The notes under the pieces are model-generated. The model was not told the DNA's origin. It ran no database searches and saw only the letters and a list, made by a program, of their open reading frames with translations. Positions 1 to 6,578 of a DNA stretch of 11,712 bases are shown piece after piece; within the stretch, counting starts at the first letter, position 1; every line of letters starts with the position of its first letter. Origin of the DNA: Caldilineaceae bacterium (GTDB lineage Bacteria; Chloroflexota; Anaerolineae; Caldilineales; Caldilineaceae); contig JAPPKT010000087.1 in NCBI GenBank assembly GCA_028819675.1, positions 1-11,712 on the forward strand, given 5' to 3'. The position numbers and the translations under genes are program-made.

Positions 1-2
1 TC

Positions 3-863
3 GGCATCGCCATCAACTTCGCGCTCTGGGGCTACCCCACCATCATCAGCGACCTCTCCGACGAAGTACTGGCCGGGACCAGGGCCAACATCGCCCATGC
101 CCTCCAGCTCTTCGTCGAAGGCGGGTTGATTACCCAGACCCGCGCCGAGGAGTCGCTCGCCCGCATCACCACCACCACCGACCTGGCGCAGCTGGCCGCC
201 CAGAGCGACTTCGTCACCGAAGCGATCGTCGAGCGGCTGCCCGACAAGCAGGCGCTGTTCAAACAGCTCGACCAGCTCTGCCCGCCCCACACCATCATAG
301 CCAGCAACACCTCACGCCTCGTGCTCAGCGACATCGGCGTCCACGCCCGCCGCCAGGACAAGCTGGTCCTCACCCACTACTTCGCGCCGCCGCATATCGT
401 CCCCGGCTTGGAGGTCGCCAAAGGACCCGGTACGACCGACGAGACCTTCGAACTCACCTGCGAACTGCTCAGCAGCGCCCGTAAAATCCCCATCCGTGTA
501 CTCGGGGAGAAACCAGGCTACCTGCTGAACCGGATTCAGCACGCCATGGCCCGCGAGGCCAGCCAGCTCTGGGCCGAAGGCATGGCCAGCGCAGAAGATA
601 TCGAACTGGGGATCGTCTCCACCTTCGGCTTCCGTATGCCCCACGAAGGCCCGTTCCTGCACTACGACCTCGCCGGCATCTGGAAATGGCCCGAAGACGC
701 GCGCAATCCCCACGCCATCGAAAACGATAAACTCCGCGAGCAGATGCTCAAGGCCCAACCCTGGTTCCTGGACCCCGCCAACTTCGAAGCAGCAGTCGAA
801 AATCGCGACCGCGAATACATCCGCCGCTTAAAGGAACTCTATTGGAAAGATACCGACCACTGA
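3..863 (+). CDS. 3-hydroxyacyl-CoA dehydrogenase family protein (5' truncated)
   Basis: The reading frame is open from base 3 to the TGA at 861-863 and gives 286 visible residues. The start and the first beta strand with the GxGxxG loop lie off the window; about 10-20 residues are probably missing. The frame begins in the Rossmann domain (GIAINFALWGYPTIISD, whose Asp would bind the NAD ribose). It continues with VTEAIVERLPDKQ and SNTS (the conserved Ser), then THYFAPPHIVPGLEV, where His fits the catalytic His. GYLLNRIQ and EGPFLHYDLAGI mark the start of the all-helical C-terminal domain. Members oxidise L-3-hydroxyacyl-CoA, or related hydroxyacids such as carnitine or gulonate, with NAD. The PPH-P-LEV loop looks more like the carnitine dehydrogenase/lambda-crystallin-like side of the family than classical PaaH, so the substrate is open. 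It converges on the aminotransferase with only 15 bp between stop codons. Confidence 0.88.
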   Translation, partial: GIAINFALWGYPTIISDLSDEVLAGTRANIAHALQLFVEGGLITQTRAEESLARITTTTDLAQLAAQSDFVTEAIVERLPDKQALFKQLDQLCPPHTIIASNTSRLVLSDIGVHARRQDKLVLTHYFAPPHIVPGLEVAKGPGTTDETFELTCELLSSARKIPIRVLGEKPGYLLNRIQHAMAREASQLWAEGMASAEDIELGIVSTFGFRMPHEGPFLHYDLAGIWKWPEDARNPHAIENDKLREQMLKAQPWFLDPANFEAAVENRDREYIRRLKELYWKDTDH

Positions 864-875
864 CCTCCGACCACT
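855..875. repeat. Short degenerate heptamer repeat at convergent gene ends
   Basis: GACCACT-GACCTCC-GACCACT runs across the stop codon of the dehydrogenase. The two outer units are identical and lie exactly 14 bp apart. In ACT phase the units are ACTGACC, TCCGACC and ACTCCCT, like the heptamers at 2251-2296 and 3311-3345. With only three imperfect units, and with part of it coding, chance is possible here. Confidence 0.35.
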
Positions 876-878
876 CCC

Positions 879-2168
879 TCAAATCTCCCGCGCCACCGCG
901 GCCACCGCAGCCACCGTCTCGTCCACCACATCCGCCGTATGCGCCGTCGACAGGAACCACGCGCCCCGCTCCAGCGCCCGTACCCCCCGGTAATGCAGCG
1001 CCTCCGTGAAGCGCACATAGCGCGCCTTGTCCGCCTGCAGTGAGCTGCGATAGTCCGTAACCTCCCCCTCCACGCCGAATCCCACGTGGAAGATCTGGGG
1101 GAATCCTTCAACTCGGGCCTGGATATCGGCCGCGTCCAGCGCCTCCCCAATGCCCTCCATCAGCCGCGTCCCCTGCCGGTCGAGCGCCGCAAATGTCTCC
1201 GGCTTCTCCAGTTCCTGCAGCGTCGCCACCAGCGCCGCCATGCACGCCGGATGCCCGTTGAATGTGCCCCCGTGCATCACACCCCCGCTCGCAAACAGCT
1301 CCATCAGCTCCGCGCGCCCCGCAAAGCACGAGACCGGAAACCCGCTCGCAATCGCCTTGCCAAAGGTCGCCAGGTCCGGCGTCACCCCAAAATGGGCCTG
1401 CGCGCCCCCCGGCGCAACCCGAAAACCGGTAATCACCTCGTCGAAAATCAGCACCGTGCCCGTATCCGTGCACGCCCGGCGCACGCCTTCCAGGTAACCG
1501 TCGCCCGGAAATACCGTGCTCGTATTGCACATCGCCGGCTCCATGATAACGCCCGCCACATCCCCGCGCTCGAGCCGCCCCTCCAGCACCTCCAGGTTGT
1601 TCCACGGCAGCACCTCCGTGTGCAACCCGGCCTGCAGGTCCTGCCCCGCGCTCGCGGGAATAGCGTTCGGCGCCTCCTCGGGGCCGTACTCCTCCGGCGT
1701 CGGCGCGATACTCCACAGAATATTGTCCATCCAACCGTGGTAATGCCCCTCGAACTTGATGATCACCGAGCGCTGCGTCGCCGCCCGTGCCAGCCGGATC
1801 ACCGCCTGCACCACCTCACTCCCCGCACAGCTGAAGCGCACCCGCTCCGCGCACGGCACCATCTCGCACACCATCCTCGCCGCTTCCTGCTCGACCCGGC
1901 TCTGCCCGGCGTAGAGGATGCCCGCTCTGAGTTGCTCCTCAACCGCCTCCAGAACCGGCGCCGGGTTGTGCCCCAGAATCATCGGGCCCATGCCCAAATA
2001 GTAATCAATCAGCCGGTTGCCGTCCGCGTCGTACAGGTAAGCCCCCTCGCCCCGCTCGAAAACCAGCGGCGTCGGCGCTACCCCCAGCCGGTAGTTGCTG
2101 TTCACCCCGCCGGGCAGATGCTGCGACGCCTCGGCGATCAACTGTCTCGATCCATCAAAGGTCGTCAT
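879..2168 (-). CDS. Class III aminotransferase, glutamate-1-semialdehyde aminomutase-like
   Basis: This is a PLP-dependent fold-type I enzyme of 429 residues, full length for the family. Visible landmarks are LPGGVNSNYR (about residues 18-27), a variant phosphate loop CAGSEVVQAVIRLAR (about 114-128), GHYHGW (141-146), the PLP-pyridine Asp in IFDEVITGFR (Asp243) and the Schiff-base lysine in TFGKAIASGFP (Lys271). FNGHP follows near 303-307. The ATG at 2168 is preferred over an in-frame ATG at 2198 because AAGGAG lies 8 bases before it. True HemL usually has GKIIGGG(L/M)P at the lysine; here it is GKAIASGFP, and no other tetrapyrrole gene is nearby. I therefore call it an aminotransferase of the GSAM group, not HemL. 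Amino donor and acceptor are unknown. It is transcribed towards the acyl-CoA dehydrogenase, so the two are not one operon. Confidence 0.9.
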   Translation of the reverse strand: MTTFDGSRQLIAEASQHLPGGVNSNYRLGVAPTPLVFERGEGAYLYDADGNRLIDYYLGMGPMILGHNPAPVLEAVEEQLRAGILYAGQSRVEQEAARMVCEMVPCAERVRFSCAGSEVVQAVIRLARAATQRSVIIKFEGHYHGWMDNILWSIAPTPEEYGPEEAPNAIPASAGQDLQAGLHTEVLPWNNLEVLEGRLERGDVAGVIMEPAMCNTSTVFPGDGYLEGVRRACTDTGTVLIFDEVITGFRVAPGGAQAHFGVTPDLATFGKAIASGFPVSCFAGRAELMELFASGGVMHGGTFNGHPACMAALVATLQELEKPETFAALDRQGTRLMEGIGEALDAADIQARVEGFPQIFHVGFGVEGEVTDYRSSLQADKARYVRFTEALHYRGVRALERGAWFLSTAHTADVVDETVAAVAAVAREI

Positions 2169-2233
2169 CAGGCCCACTCCTTGTCTCGTCGTAACCATTC
2201 CGCCAACGTCAATTCGCCCCTCCTTACCCTCAT
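2168..2233 (-). CDS. Possible 21-codon leader peptide coupled to the aminotransferase
   Basis: Reading the minus strand, an ATG at 2233 opens a 21-codon frame whose TGA overlaps the aminotransferase ATG as TGATG. Inside it a TTG at 2212 has AAGGAGG 6 bases upstream, so a 14-codon version starting there is also possible. The peptide is basic and Trp-containing (…AEWLRRDKEWA). The overlap and the strong Shine-Dalgarno suggest translational coupling. A frame this short could easily arise by chance, so this is a weak call. Confidence 0.25.
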   Translation of the reverse strand: MRVRRGELTLAEWLRRDKEWA

Positions 2234-2250
2234 CCGCAAACAGTCGCCAT

Positions 2251-2296
2251 ACTCACTGAGCACTAACCGCTTCCTAACCACTAACCACTAACCACT
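2251..2296. repeat. Heptamer tandem repeat tract, left of the IS
   Basis: Three perfect CTAACCA units (2274-2294) are followed by CT. Before them are degenerate units with CACT or CGCT ending at 2257, 2264 and 2271, then a 4-base phase slip. In ACT phase the unit is ACTAACC. The tract lies upstream of the aminotransferase and is cut at 2296 by the insertion sequence; its 7-bp rhythm resumes at 3311. Confidence 0.8.
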
Positions 2297-2313
2297 AGGG
2301 CCTTATGCTAGTT
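2297..2313 (+). repeat. Left terminal inverted repeat of the IS
   Basis: This 17-bp sequence is the exact reverse complement of 3294-3310. The match extends by one base (T at 2296, A at 3311) if the flank is counted, then breaks. Confidence 0.92.
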
Positions 2314-2318
2314 AGCGT

Positions 2319-2347
2319 TTGAAAAAAGTCCCCTGGTGAGATAACTT
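2319..2347 (+). promoter_or_regulatory. Candidate transposase promoter inside the IS left end
   Basis: TTGAAA at 2319-2324 matches the sigma-70 -35 box at five of six bases. After a 17-base spacer, TAACTT at 2342-2347 keeps the first T, the A and the last T of the -10 box. Transcription would start near 2354, just past the left arms of the leader hairpin. The -10 box is weak, so this is tentative. Confidence 0.4.
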
Positions 2348-2384
2348 TGGAAGTCTCCACCAACCAAGGTAGCTCACCAGGAGG
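2332..2384 (+). promoter_or_regulatory. Inverted repeat that can hide the transposase Shine-Dalgarno
   Basis: CCTGGTGAG (2332-2340) pairs perfectly with CTCACCAGG (2373-2381). An inner helix of CTTTGG (2345-2350) with CCAAGG (2364-2369) extends it with one G-U pair. The Shine-Dalgarno AGGAGG (2379-2384), 9 bases before the transposase ATG, begins in the right arm. An RNA started outside the element would carry both arms; one started near 2354 would lack the left arms. This matches the known logic by which IS10 and IS50 block expression from read-through transcripts; its action here is inferred. Confidence 0.5.
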
Positions 2385-2393
2385 ACCAATCGA

Positions 2394-3299
2394 ATGATAG
2401 CCCACTTTGACGACTTCTGTCTATGGGTGTATGTGCTGGTTGACGACATGTACAAGGAACTGGAAGGACATTTGAGACGACCCGGGCCGAAGCCTAAGTG
2501 TAGCGACAGTGAATTGATTGCGATCAGTCTCATCGGCGAGTGCCTGGGATGGGACGTGGAAACGGAGATGCTCAGTCATATGCAGGCACATCGGGATAAG
2601 TTTCCGATCATACCGGATCAGAGCCGCTTCAATCGGCGGCGACGAAACTTGATGGGGACCATCAACGAGATGCGACGCATGATGTTGGCCAGGACGGAGC
2701 TTTACTGGGACGAGCATTGTGTCGTCGATAGCCTGCCCGTCCCTGTGGTTAAATTCCATCTGGCGCCGCAATCGCGCATCAGATGGTCCGATTGGGGGGC
2801 CGATTATGGGCCGGTTTCCTCCAAGAAGATAATGATCTTCGGTTACAAGCTGCATATGCTGATCACATTGGGTGGCCTCATTATCGACTTCGAGTTAGCT
2901 CCGGCGAGCAAGCTTGACTTGGCTGTCGGCCGTGAACTCCTTGCAGGACACAAAAACCGCATCGTCATCGGTGACAAGGCCTACGTCAGCGCACCGGCAG
3001 CTGAGGACCTCTGGCATTACAATCGCATCTGCCTGCTCACCAAACGGCGCAAAAACCAGAAAAAACAACTCACCAAACACATCCGCCGCCTCTATGACTC
3101 GGTCCGCCAAATGATCGAAACCGTCACCAGTCAACTCGAAGCACAATTCTCGATTGAAACCAACCGCGCCCATACGTTGTGGGGCTTGTGTGCTCGACTC
3201 TACACTAAGTTGGCTGCACATACCCTCTGCATCTATATCAACCGTCTCTTGGGCGCACCTGACTATCTGAAAATCAAGAAATTGGCCTTTCACAACTAG
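2394..3299 (+). CDS. IS982-family DDE transposase
   Basis: The protein has 301 residues, normal for the family. The catalytic triad is readable as Asp112 in VVDSLPVPV, Asp194 in VIGDKAYVS and Glu242 in QMIETVTSQLE. The family landmarks GYKLH (150-154), LAPAS (169-173) and TKRRKNQKK (216-224) lie between or near them. The start is set by AGGAGG at 2379-2384 with a 9-base gap to the ATG. The TAG stop lies within the right terminal repeat. There is no frameshift or internal stop, so the enzyme may be active. It cuts and rejoins the ends of its own element. Confidence 0.93.
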   Translation: MIAHFDDFCLWVYVLVDDMYKELEGHLRRPGPKPKCSDSELIAISLIGECLGWDVETEMLSHMQAHRDKFPIIPDQSRFNRRRRNLMGTINEMRRMMLARTELYWDEHCVVDSLPVPVVKFHLAPQSRIRWSDWGADYGPVSSKKIMIFGYKLHMLITLGGLIIDFELAPASKLDLAVGRELLAGHKNRIVIGDKAYVSAPAAEDLWHYNRICLLTKRRKNQKKQLTKHIRRLYDSVRQMIETVTSQLEAQFSIETNRAHTLWGLCARLYTKLAAHTLCIYINRLLGAPDYLKIKKLAFHN

Positions 3300-3310
3300 C
3301 ATAAGGCCCT
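3294..3310 (+). repeat. Right terminal inverted repeat of the IS
   Basis: AACTAGCATAAGGCCCT is the exact reverse complement of the left end at 2297-2313. It contains the transposase stop codon. Confidence 0.92.
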
Positions 3311-3345
3311 ACTGACTACTGACTACTGACTCCTGTCCCCTGCCG
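3311..3345. repeat. Heptamer tandem repeat tract, right of the IS
   Basis: Three perfect ACTGACT units (3311-3331) are followed by two related-length units, CCTGTCC and CCTGCCG (3332-3345). With one ACT removed as the target duplication, the 7-bp phase joins that of the left tract without a break. It runs up to the beginning of the ctaG-like gene and leaves no room for a normal ribosome binding site before the upstream GTG at 3345. Confidence 0.8.
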
Positions 3346-3377
3346 TGCACCGTTTGGCAAATCGTCTCGCCGCGACT

Positions 3378-4295
3378 ATGCTTGCATCCATGAATACCTC
3401 GATTGCGGAGCTTCTGACCACTTGGGAGCTCTACCCTGGCTCTGCCGCCGCACTTCTGACTGTTTTTCTGCCTTACACCTTTTGCTGGCTGCGATTGAGG
3501 CGTAAACGCTCCCCTCTTGCAACGACTGCCCGCCTCGTCAGTTTCAGCGCGGGGACGGCAGCACTGGCACTGGCATTCCATTCGCCCCTGGTAACGCTTC
3601 AACAGGAGTTGCTCATCGGCAGGGCTGGTCAGCAGATGCTTATTGGGCTATTGGCCCCGCCCTTCCTTTGGCTAGCCTGCCCGGCCCACGTCATCCTGCG
3701 CGGCCTGCCGCCTTCTGCACGCCGCTGGACGGTGAGCAAGCTCAAAAAATCTACGTGGTCGGGGATTCTGATTCGCAGACTGACAAACCCACTTCCAATC
3801 TGGCTGCTGGCCTTCAGCGTCTTCCTGCTCTGGCATGAGCCGGTCTTCGCCAACTGGCTCCTCATCCGTCCGTCCGCCTATCGCCTCTGCCTGTGGGGCG
3901 TTTGGATTACCTATATGCTTTTCTGGTGGCATCCGCTGGGAACAGGCCCGCGCCTGCGGCAACCCATGCATCCCGCAATCGCATTTCTCTTTGTAATCCT
4001 CGGGGGAGAGGTCCCCAACATGGTAACCGGCGTCACCCTGGCATTCCGCAACACGCCCGCCTACAGCTACTATGCCGGCCGCCTGCCCCTTCCCGAACTG
4101 ACCACGATGCAGGACCAAATGATCAGTGGTGGCATTATCTGGTTCTTCGGCAGCATCGTATACGTCGGTGTTGCCGTTGCCCTCTTGGGCCGCGTCTTCC
4201 GCAACTTCGAAGCCCCGCGGCCGCAGCCCATCAGCTGGGACGCAACCGAGCGCACAATCGCGCCCGGACTGGAACATCGGGTCCTTGGCCGATGA
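3378..4295 (+). CDS. ctaG: Cytochrome c oxidase assembly factor, CtaG (caa3) family
   Basis: This multi-pass membrane protein has 305 residues from the ATG at 3378; a GTG at 3345 or an ATG at 3390 are also possible, and none has a clear Shine-Dalgarno. About seven hydrophobic segments are visible. Family landmarks are LTTWELYPGS near the start, HSPL (68-71), LLAPPFLWLACP (91-102), LWHEPVFANW (151-160), FWWHPLG (182-188), LGGEVPNM (208-215) and MQDQMISGGIIWFFGS (244-259). CtaG proteins help assemble the copper centre of caa3-type oxidases in the cytoplasmic membrane. The stretch GRAGQQML (81-88) stands where relatives usually carry HMxxH-like histidines, so copper handling may differ. No oxidase subunit is in view. 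It may share a transcript with the lipoprotein gene 165 bp downstream. Confidence 0.82.
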   Translation: MLASMNTSIAELLTTWELYPGSAAALLTVFLPYTFCWLRLRRKRSPLATTARLVSFSAGTAALALAFHSPLVTLQQELLIGRAGQQMLIGLLAPPFLWLACPAHVILRGLPPSARRWTVSKLKKSTWSGILIRRLTNPLPIWLLAFSVFLLWHEPVFANWLLIRPSAYRLCLWGVWITYMLFWWHPLGTGPRLRQPMHPAIAFLFVILGGEVPNMVTGVTLAFRNTPAYSYYAGRLPLPELTTMQDQMISGGIIWFFGSIVYVGVAVALLGRVFRNFEAPRPQPISWDATERTIAPGLEHRVLGR

Positions 4296-4460
4296 CCCCA
4301 GCCGCCCCGCGAGTTCAATCGAACCGTCGTTCCAGGTCTGCCAGCCGTTTCGCGGCGCAGCTATTCGGGTACGTTCTCGCAGGCAGATGAGTATAACGAA
4401 CCCACAACAATCCTACCGTCCCCAGCGCTACGACCTGAAAAACTCGCTCCACCCATCCCC

Positions 4461-6533
4461 ATGAATAACGTAAGAAATCGATTCCTGCACCTGGCCGTCG
4501 CAGCCCTCCTCATTTCTGGCGCAATGGCGATGAGCGGTTGCACGTCCCTCTTGGACAATCTGTTCCCGCCAGGCAGCGGCGCCGACGGCCCGGCTAGAGT
4601 CAGCGTTCAGAGCCTGGATACCTCAGAGTCGTCTCAGGCATCCCCGGCTGTTGAAAGACCCGTAGAACCGACCGACGCAGCCAAGGCACCTCAGCCTCTC
4701 TCTCTCGCCCTCGACTCTCAGGCCCGAAAAGCCGTCTATGTCCCAACGCGGGACCTGCGCGATCTGGCCTTGCGCCTGCGCCCGGGAGTAGATTCCATTC
4801 CGGAATCGGAATCTTCCCCCGAATACGCCGTCGGGGACCGAATCTTATTCTGGGCTTCCAACGTTGACTCAAATGAGCACTTTCAAGTTGAGGCCGAGTT
4901 ACTGTACAAAAATGAAGTCGTTTACCTCTGGGCCGAACTAGGCCACGAGCTTGACCTGGAAACCATGGCCGCTTCAGCCGACCGCTTCGCGCAAAGGATT
5001 TATCCGCAAGTGCGCGCCTTTTTCGGCTCTGAGCCCAGTCCGGGAATCGACGGCGACTCCCGCCTGCACATCCTGCACGCAACCCGCCTGGGACGCGGCA
5101 TCGCCGGATACTTCAGCGGCGCCGACGCCTTCAGCGCCCTGGCAAATCCCTTCTCAAACCAGAAGGAAATGTTCTCCATAAGCTTGGACTGGCTACGTCA
5201 ACTCCGTGACTATGAGCTCTACGAAACGGTTCTGGCGCATGAATTTCAGCACATGGTTCACTGGCACAACGATCGCAATGAAGAAACCTGGGTCAACGAG
5301 GGACTGAGCGAGCTGGCACAGGAGGTCGCCGGTTATCCCCCCGACCTTGGCTTTGCATACGTCTATGCTAGGCAACCGGACACTCAGCTGAACACTTGGA
5401 ACATCGACCCCAATGACAACGCCCGCCATTACGGCAGTGCCTACCTGTTCATGGCCTACTTCCTTCAGCGCTTCGGCGAAGAGATGACACGCGCCGTCGT
5501 TTCCCAACCTGCTAACGGTACCCGCGGTTTCGACGCCGCACTGCAGGAGGCCGGCCTGAATCTCTCCTTCGAGGATGTCTTCGCCGACTGGGTCATCGCT
5601 AACTATGTCGGCGATTTCAACGCACTCGCCCGCCATGGCATTGCCGGCTACGCACAGTTACAGCCGCCTCAGCCCGCCCTGGCAGAATCGGTCAGTCGCT
5701 TGCCCCAGGGCACCAGGAATGCTTCCGTACGCAACTTCGGCGTTGATTACATCTCCCTTAGCGGACGCGGTAACGCAGCTATCCACTTTCAGGGCAACAC
5801 AACGACTCGCTTTGCCGGCGTGGAACACTTTAGCGGCGGCCGCGCCTGGTGGAGCAACCGGGCCGACGATTCCGACGTTCACCTTACGCGAAACTTCGAC
5901 TTCACCGATGTTTCACCCGGCGATGACCTGACCATGACCGTGCGCATGTGGTTTGACATCGAAGAAGACTACGATTACGGCTACGTGCTGGCCAGCCTTG
6001 ACGCCCGAAAATGGGATATCCTTCCCGGCCAGCGCACCACGACCGCAAACCCGAGCGGAAACAGCTTCGGCGCCGCCTATACCGCCCAGAGCGCGCCTTC
6101 CCTTCTTGCCAGGACGCCCGGCTGGATCGAGGAGAACTATGACCTGCGGGCCTACGCCGGCAAAAGCGTATCCATCCGCTTCGAGTATGTCACCGACGAT
6201 GCAGTGAACGCACCCGGTTGGTTTATCGACGAAATCGAAATACCGGCAATTGGGTACGCTACAAACTGGGCTGACGGGGAAAACGGCTGGGAGAGCGAAG
6301 GCTGGCTTTTGACCGACAATATTCTTCCGCAGGAGTGGCTCGTGCAAACCATGGTGTTCCACGAAGGCGCTCTCGCCGGCTTCGAACGGGCGTCTGTGGG
6401 CAGCGACGGCAGCCTCCGCATCGATCTGGATGGATTGGACAGAGAAAGTGAGGTTGTTCTGGCTATCAGCGGACTGACGCCGGTGACCACCGAGGAAGCT
6501 TACTACGAGTACGAAATCAGGCTGCGCCAGTAG
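4461..6533 (+). CDS. Secreted lipoprotein, gluzincin-type zinc protease with InhA-like C-terminal domain
   Basis: The protein has 690 residues. A hydrophobic leader ends in a lipobox-like AMSGC, so Cys27 would be lipidated and the protein anchored outside the membrane. Residues 28-80 are a Ser/Pro/Ala-rich linker. The catalytic part carries HEFQH (260-264) followed by WVNEGLSELAQE (277-288): His260 and His264 would bind zinc, Glu261 would act as base and Glu280 would be the third ligand, as in peptidase MA-like gluzincins. Residues about 450-595 resemble the beta-sandwich of immune inhibitor A proteins (AWWSN, YDLRAYAGKSVSIRFEY, APGWFIDEIEI). Then comes WADGENGWESEGWLL with LPQEWLVQ (600-628), a pattern I associate with Chloroflexota InhA-like proteins. 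True M6 peptidases use HExxHxxGxxH, absent here. No Shine-Dalgarno is visible before the ATG. The substrate is unknown. Confidence 0.82.
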   Translation: MNNVRNRFLHLAVAALLISGAMAMSGCTSLLDNLFPPGSGADGPARVSVQSLDTSESSQASPAVERPVEPTDAAKAPQPLSLALDSQARKAVYVPTRDLRDLALRLRPGVDSIPESESSPEYAVGDRILFWASNVDSNEHFQVEAELLYKNEVVYLWAELGHELDLETMAASADRFAQRIYPQVRAFFGSEPSPGIDGDSRLHILHATRLGRGIAGYFSGADAFSALANPFSNQKEMFSISLDWLRQLRDYELYETVLAHEFQHMVHWHNDRNEETWVNEGLSELAQEVAGYPPDLGFAYVYARQPDTQLNTWNIDPNDNARHYGSAYLFMAYFLQRFGEEMTRAVVSQPANGTRGFDAALQEAGLNLSFEDVFADWVIANYVGDFNALARHGIAGYAQLQPPQPALAESVSRLPQGTRNASVRNFGVDYISLSGRGNAAIHFQGNTTTRFAGVEHFSGGRAWWSNRADDSDVHLTRNFDFTDVSPGDDLTMTVRMWFDIEEDYDYGYVLASLDARKWDILPGQRTTTANPSGNSFGAAYTAQSAPSLLARTPGWIEENYDLRAYAGKSVSIRFEYVTDDAVNAPGWFIDEIEIPAIGYATNWADGENGWESEGWLLTDNILPQEWLVQTMVFHEGALAGFERASVGSDGSLRIDLDGLDRESEVVLAISGLTPVTTEEAYYEYEIRLRQ

Positions 6534-6537
6534 CCCC

Positions 6538-6578
6538 AACCGGCACAGCCGATTCGGAACGCACCCCAAATGCCGGTT
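6538..6578. terminator. Hairpin between convergent genes, possible bidirectional terminator
   Basis: AACCGGCA (6538-6545) pairs perfectly with TGCCGGTT (6571-6578) around a 25-base loop that holds a small CCGA/TCGG hairpin. It fills almost exactly the 45-bp gap between the lipoprotein stop and the PAP2 stop. The T-run is poor on both strands, so factor-independent termination is uncertain. Confidence 0.45.

Larger units (their letters stand above)
2297..3310 (+). mobile_element. Complete IS982-family insertion sequence
   Basis: The element is 1014 bp. AGGGCCTTATGCTAGTT at 2297-2313 is repeated, inverted and perfect, at 3294-3310. One full-length transposase gene fills the inside. Flanking ACT at 2294-2296 and 3311-3313 fits a 3-bp target duplication, at the short end of what I recall for this family. 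The inside has visibly lower GC and different codon use from its neighbours, in keeping with recent arrival. It lies between genes and interrupts a heptamer repeat tract, not a coding sequence. Everything needed for activity appears intact. Confidence 0.9.

Noticed and set aside
879..2168. Aminotransferase as HemL of tetrapyrrole synthesis
   Set aside because: The active-site lysine context and phosphate loop differ from typical HemL and no heme gene is near, so only the broader family is claimed.
1086..2291. Long plus-strand open frame (401 codons) opposite the aminotransferase
   Set aside because: It is rich in Arg, His and Pro with no motif, as expected for the antisense frame of a GC-rich gene. 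The minus-strand aminotransferase has full catalytic motifs.
2251..3345. Heptamer tracts as a CRISPR array
   Set aside because: The units are only 7 bp, directly adjoining and without spacers, and no cas gene is present.
3672..4277. Minus-strand open frame of about 200 codons opposite ctaG
   Set aside because: Its composition is that of an antisense shadow with no recognisable domain, and the plus strand codes a coherent membrane protein.
4367..4403. Imperfect inverted repeat GGGTACGTT/AACGAACCC between ctaG and the lipoprotein gene
   Set aside because: It has one mismatch, a long loop and no T-run, so it is not a convincing terminator or operator. A nearby TATAAC at 4392-4397 lacks a matching -35 box.
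5913..6569. Minus-strand open frame of about 218 codons opposite the lipoprotein end
   Set aside because: It lies fully opposite the conserved C-terminal domain and would run across the intergenic hairpin. No motif was seen.
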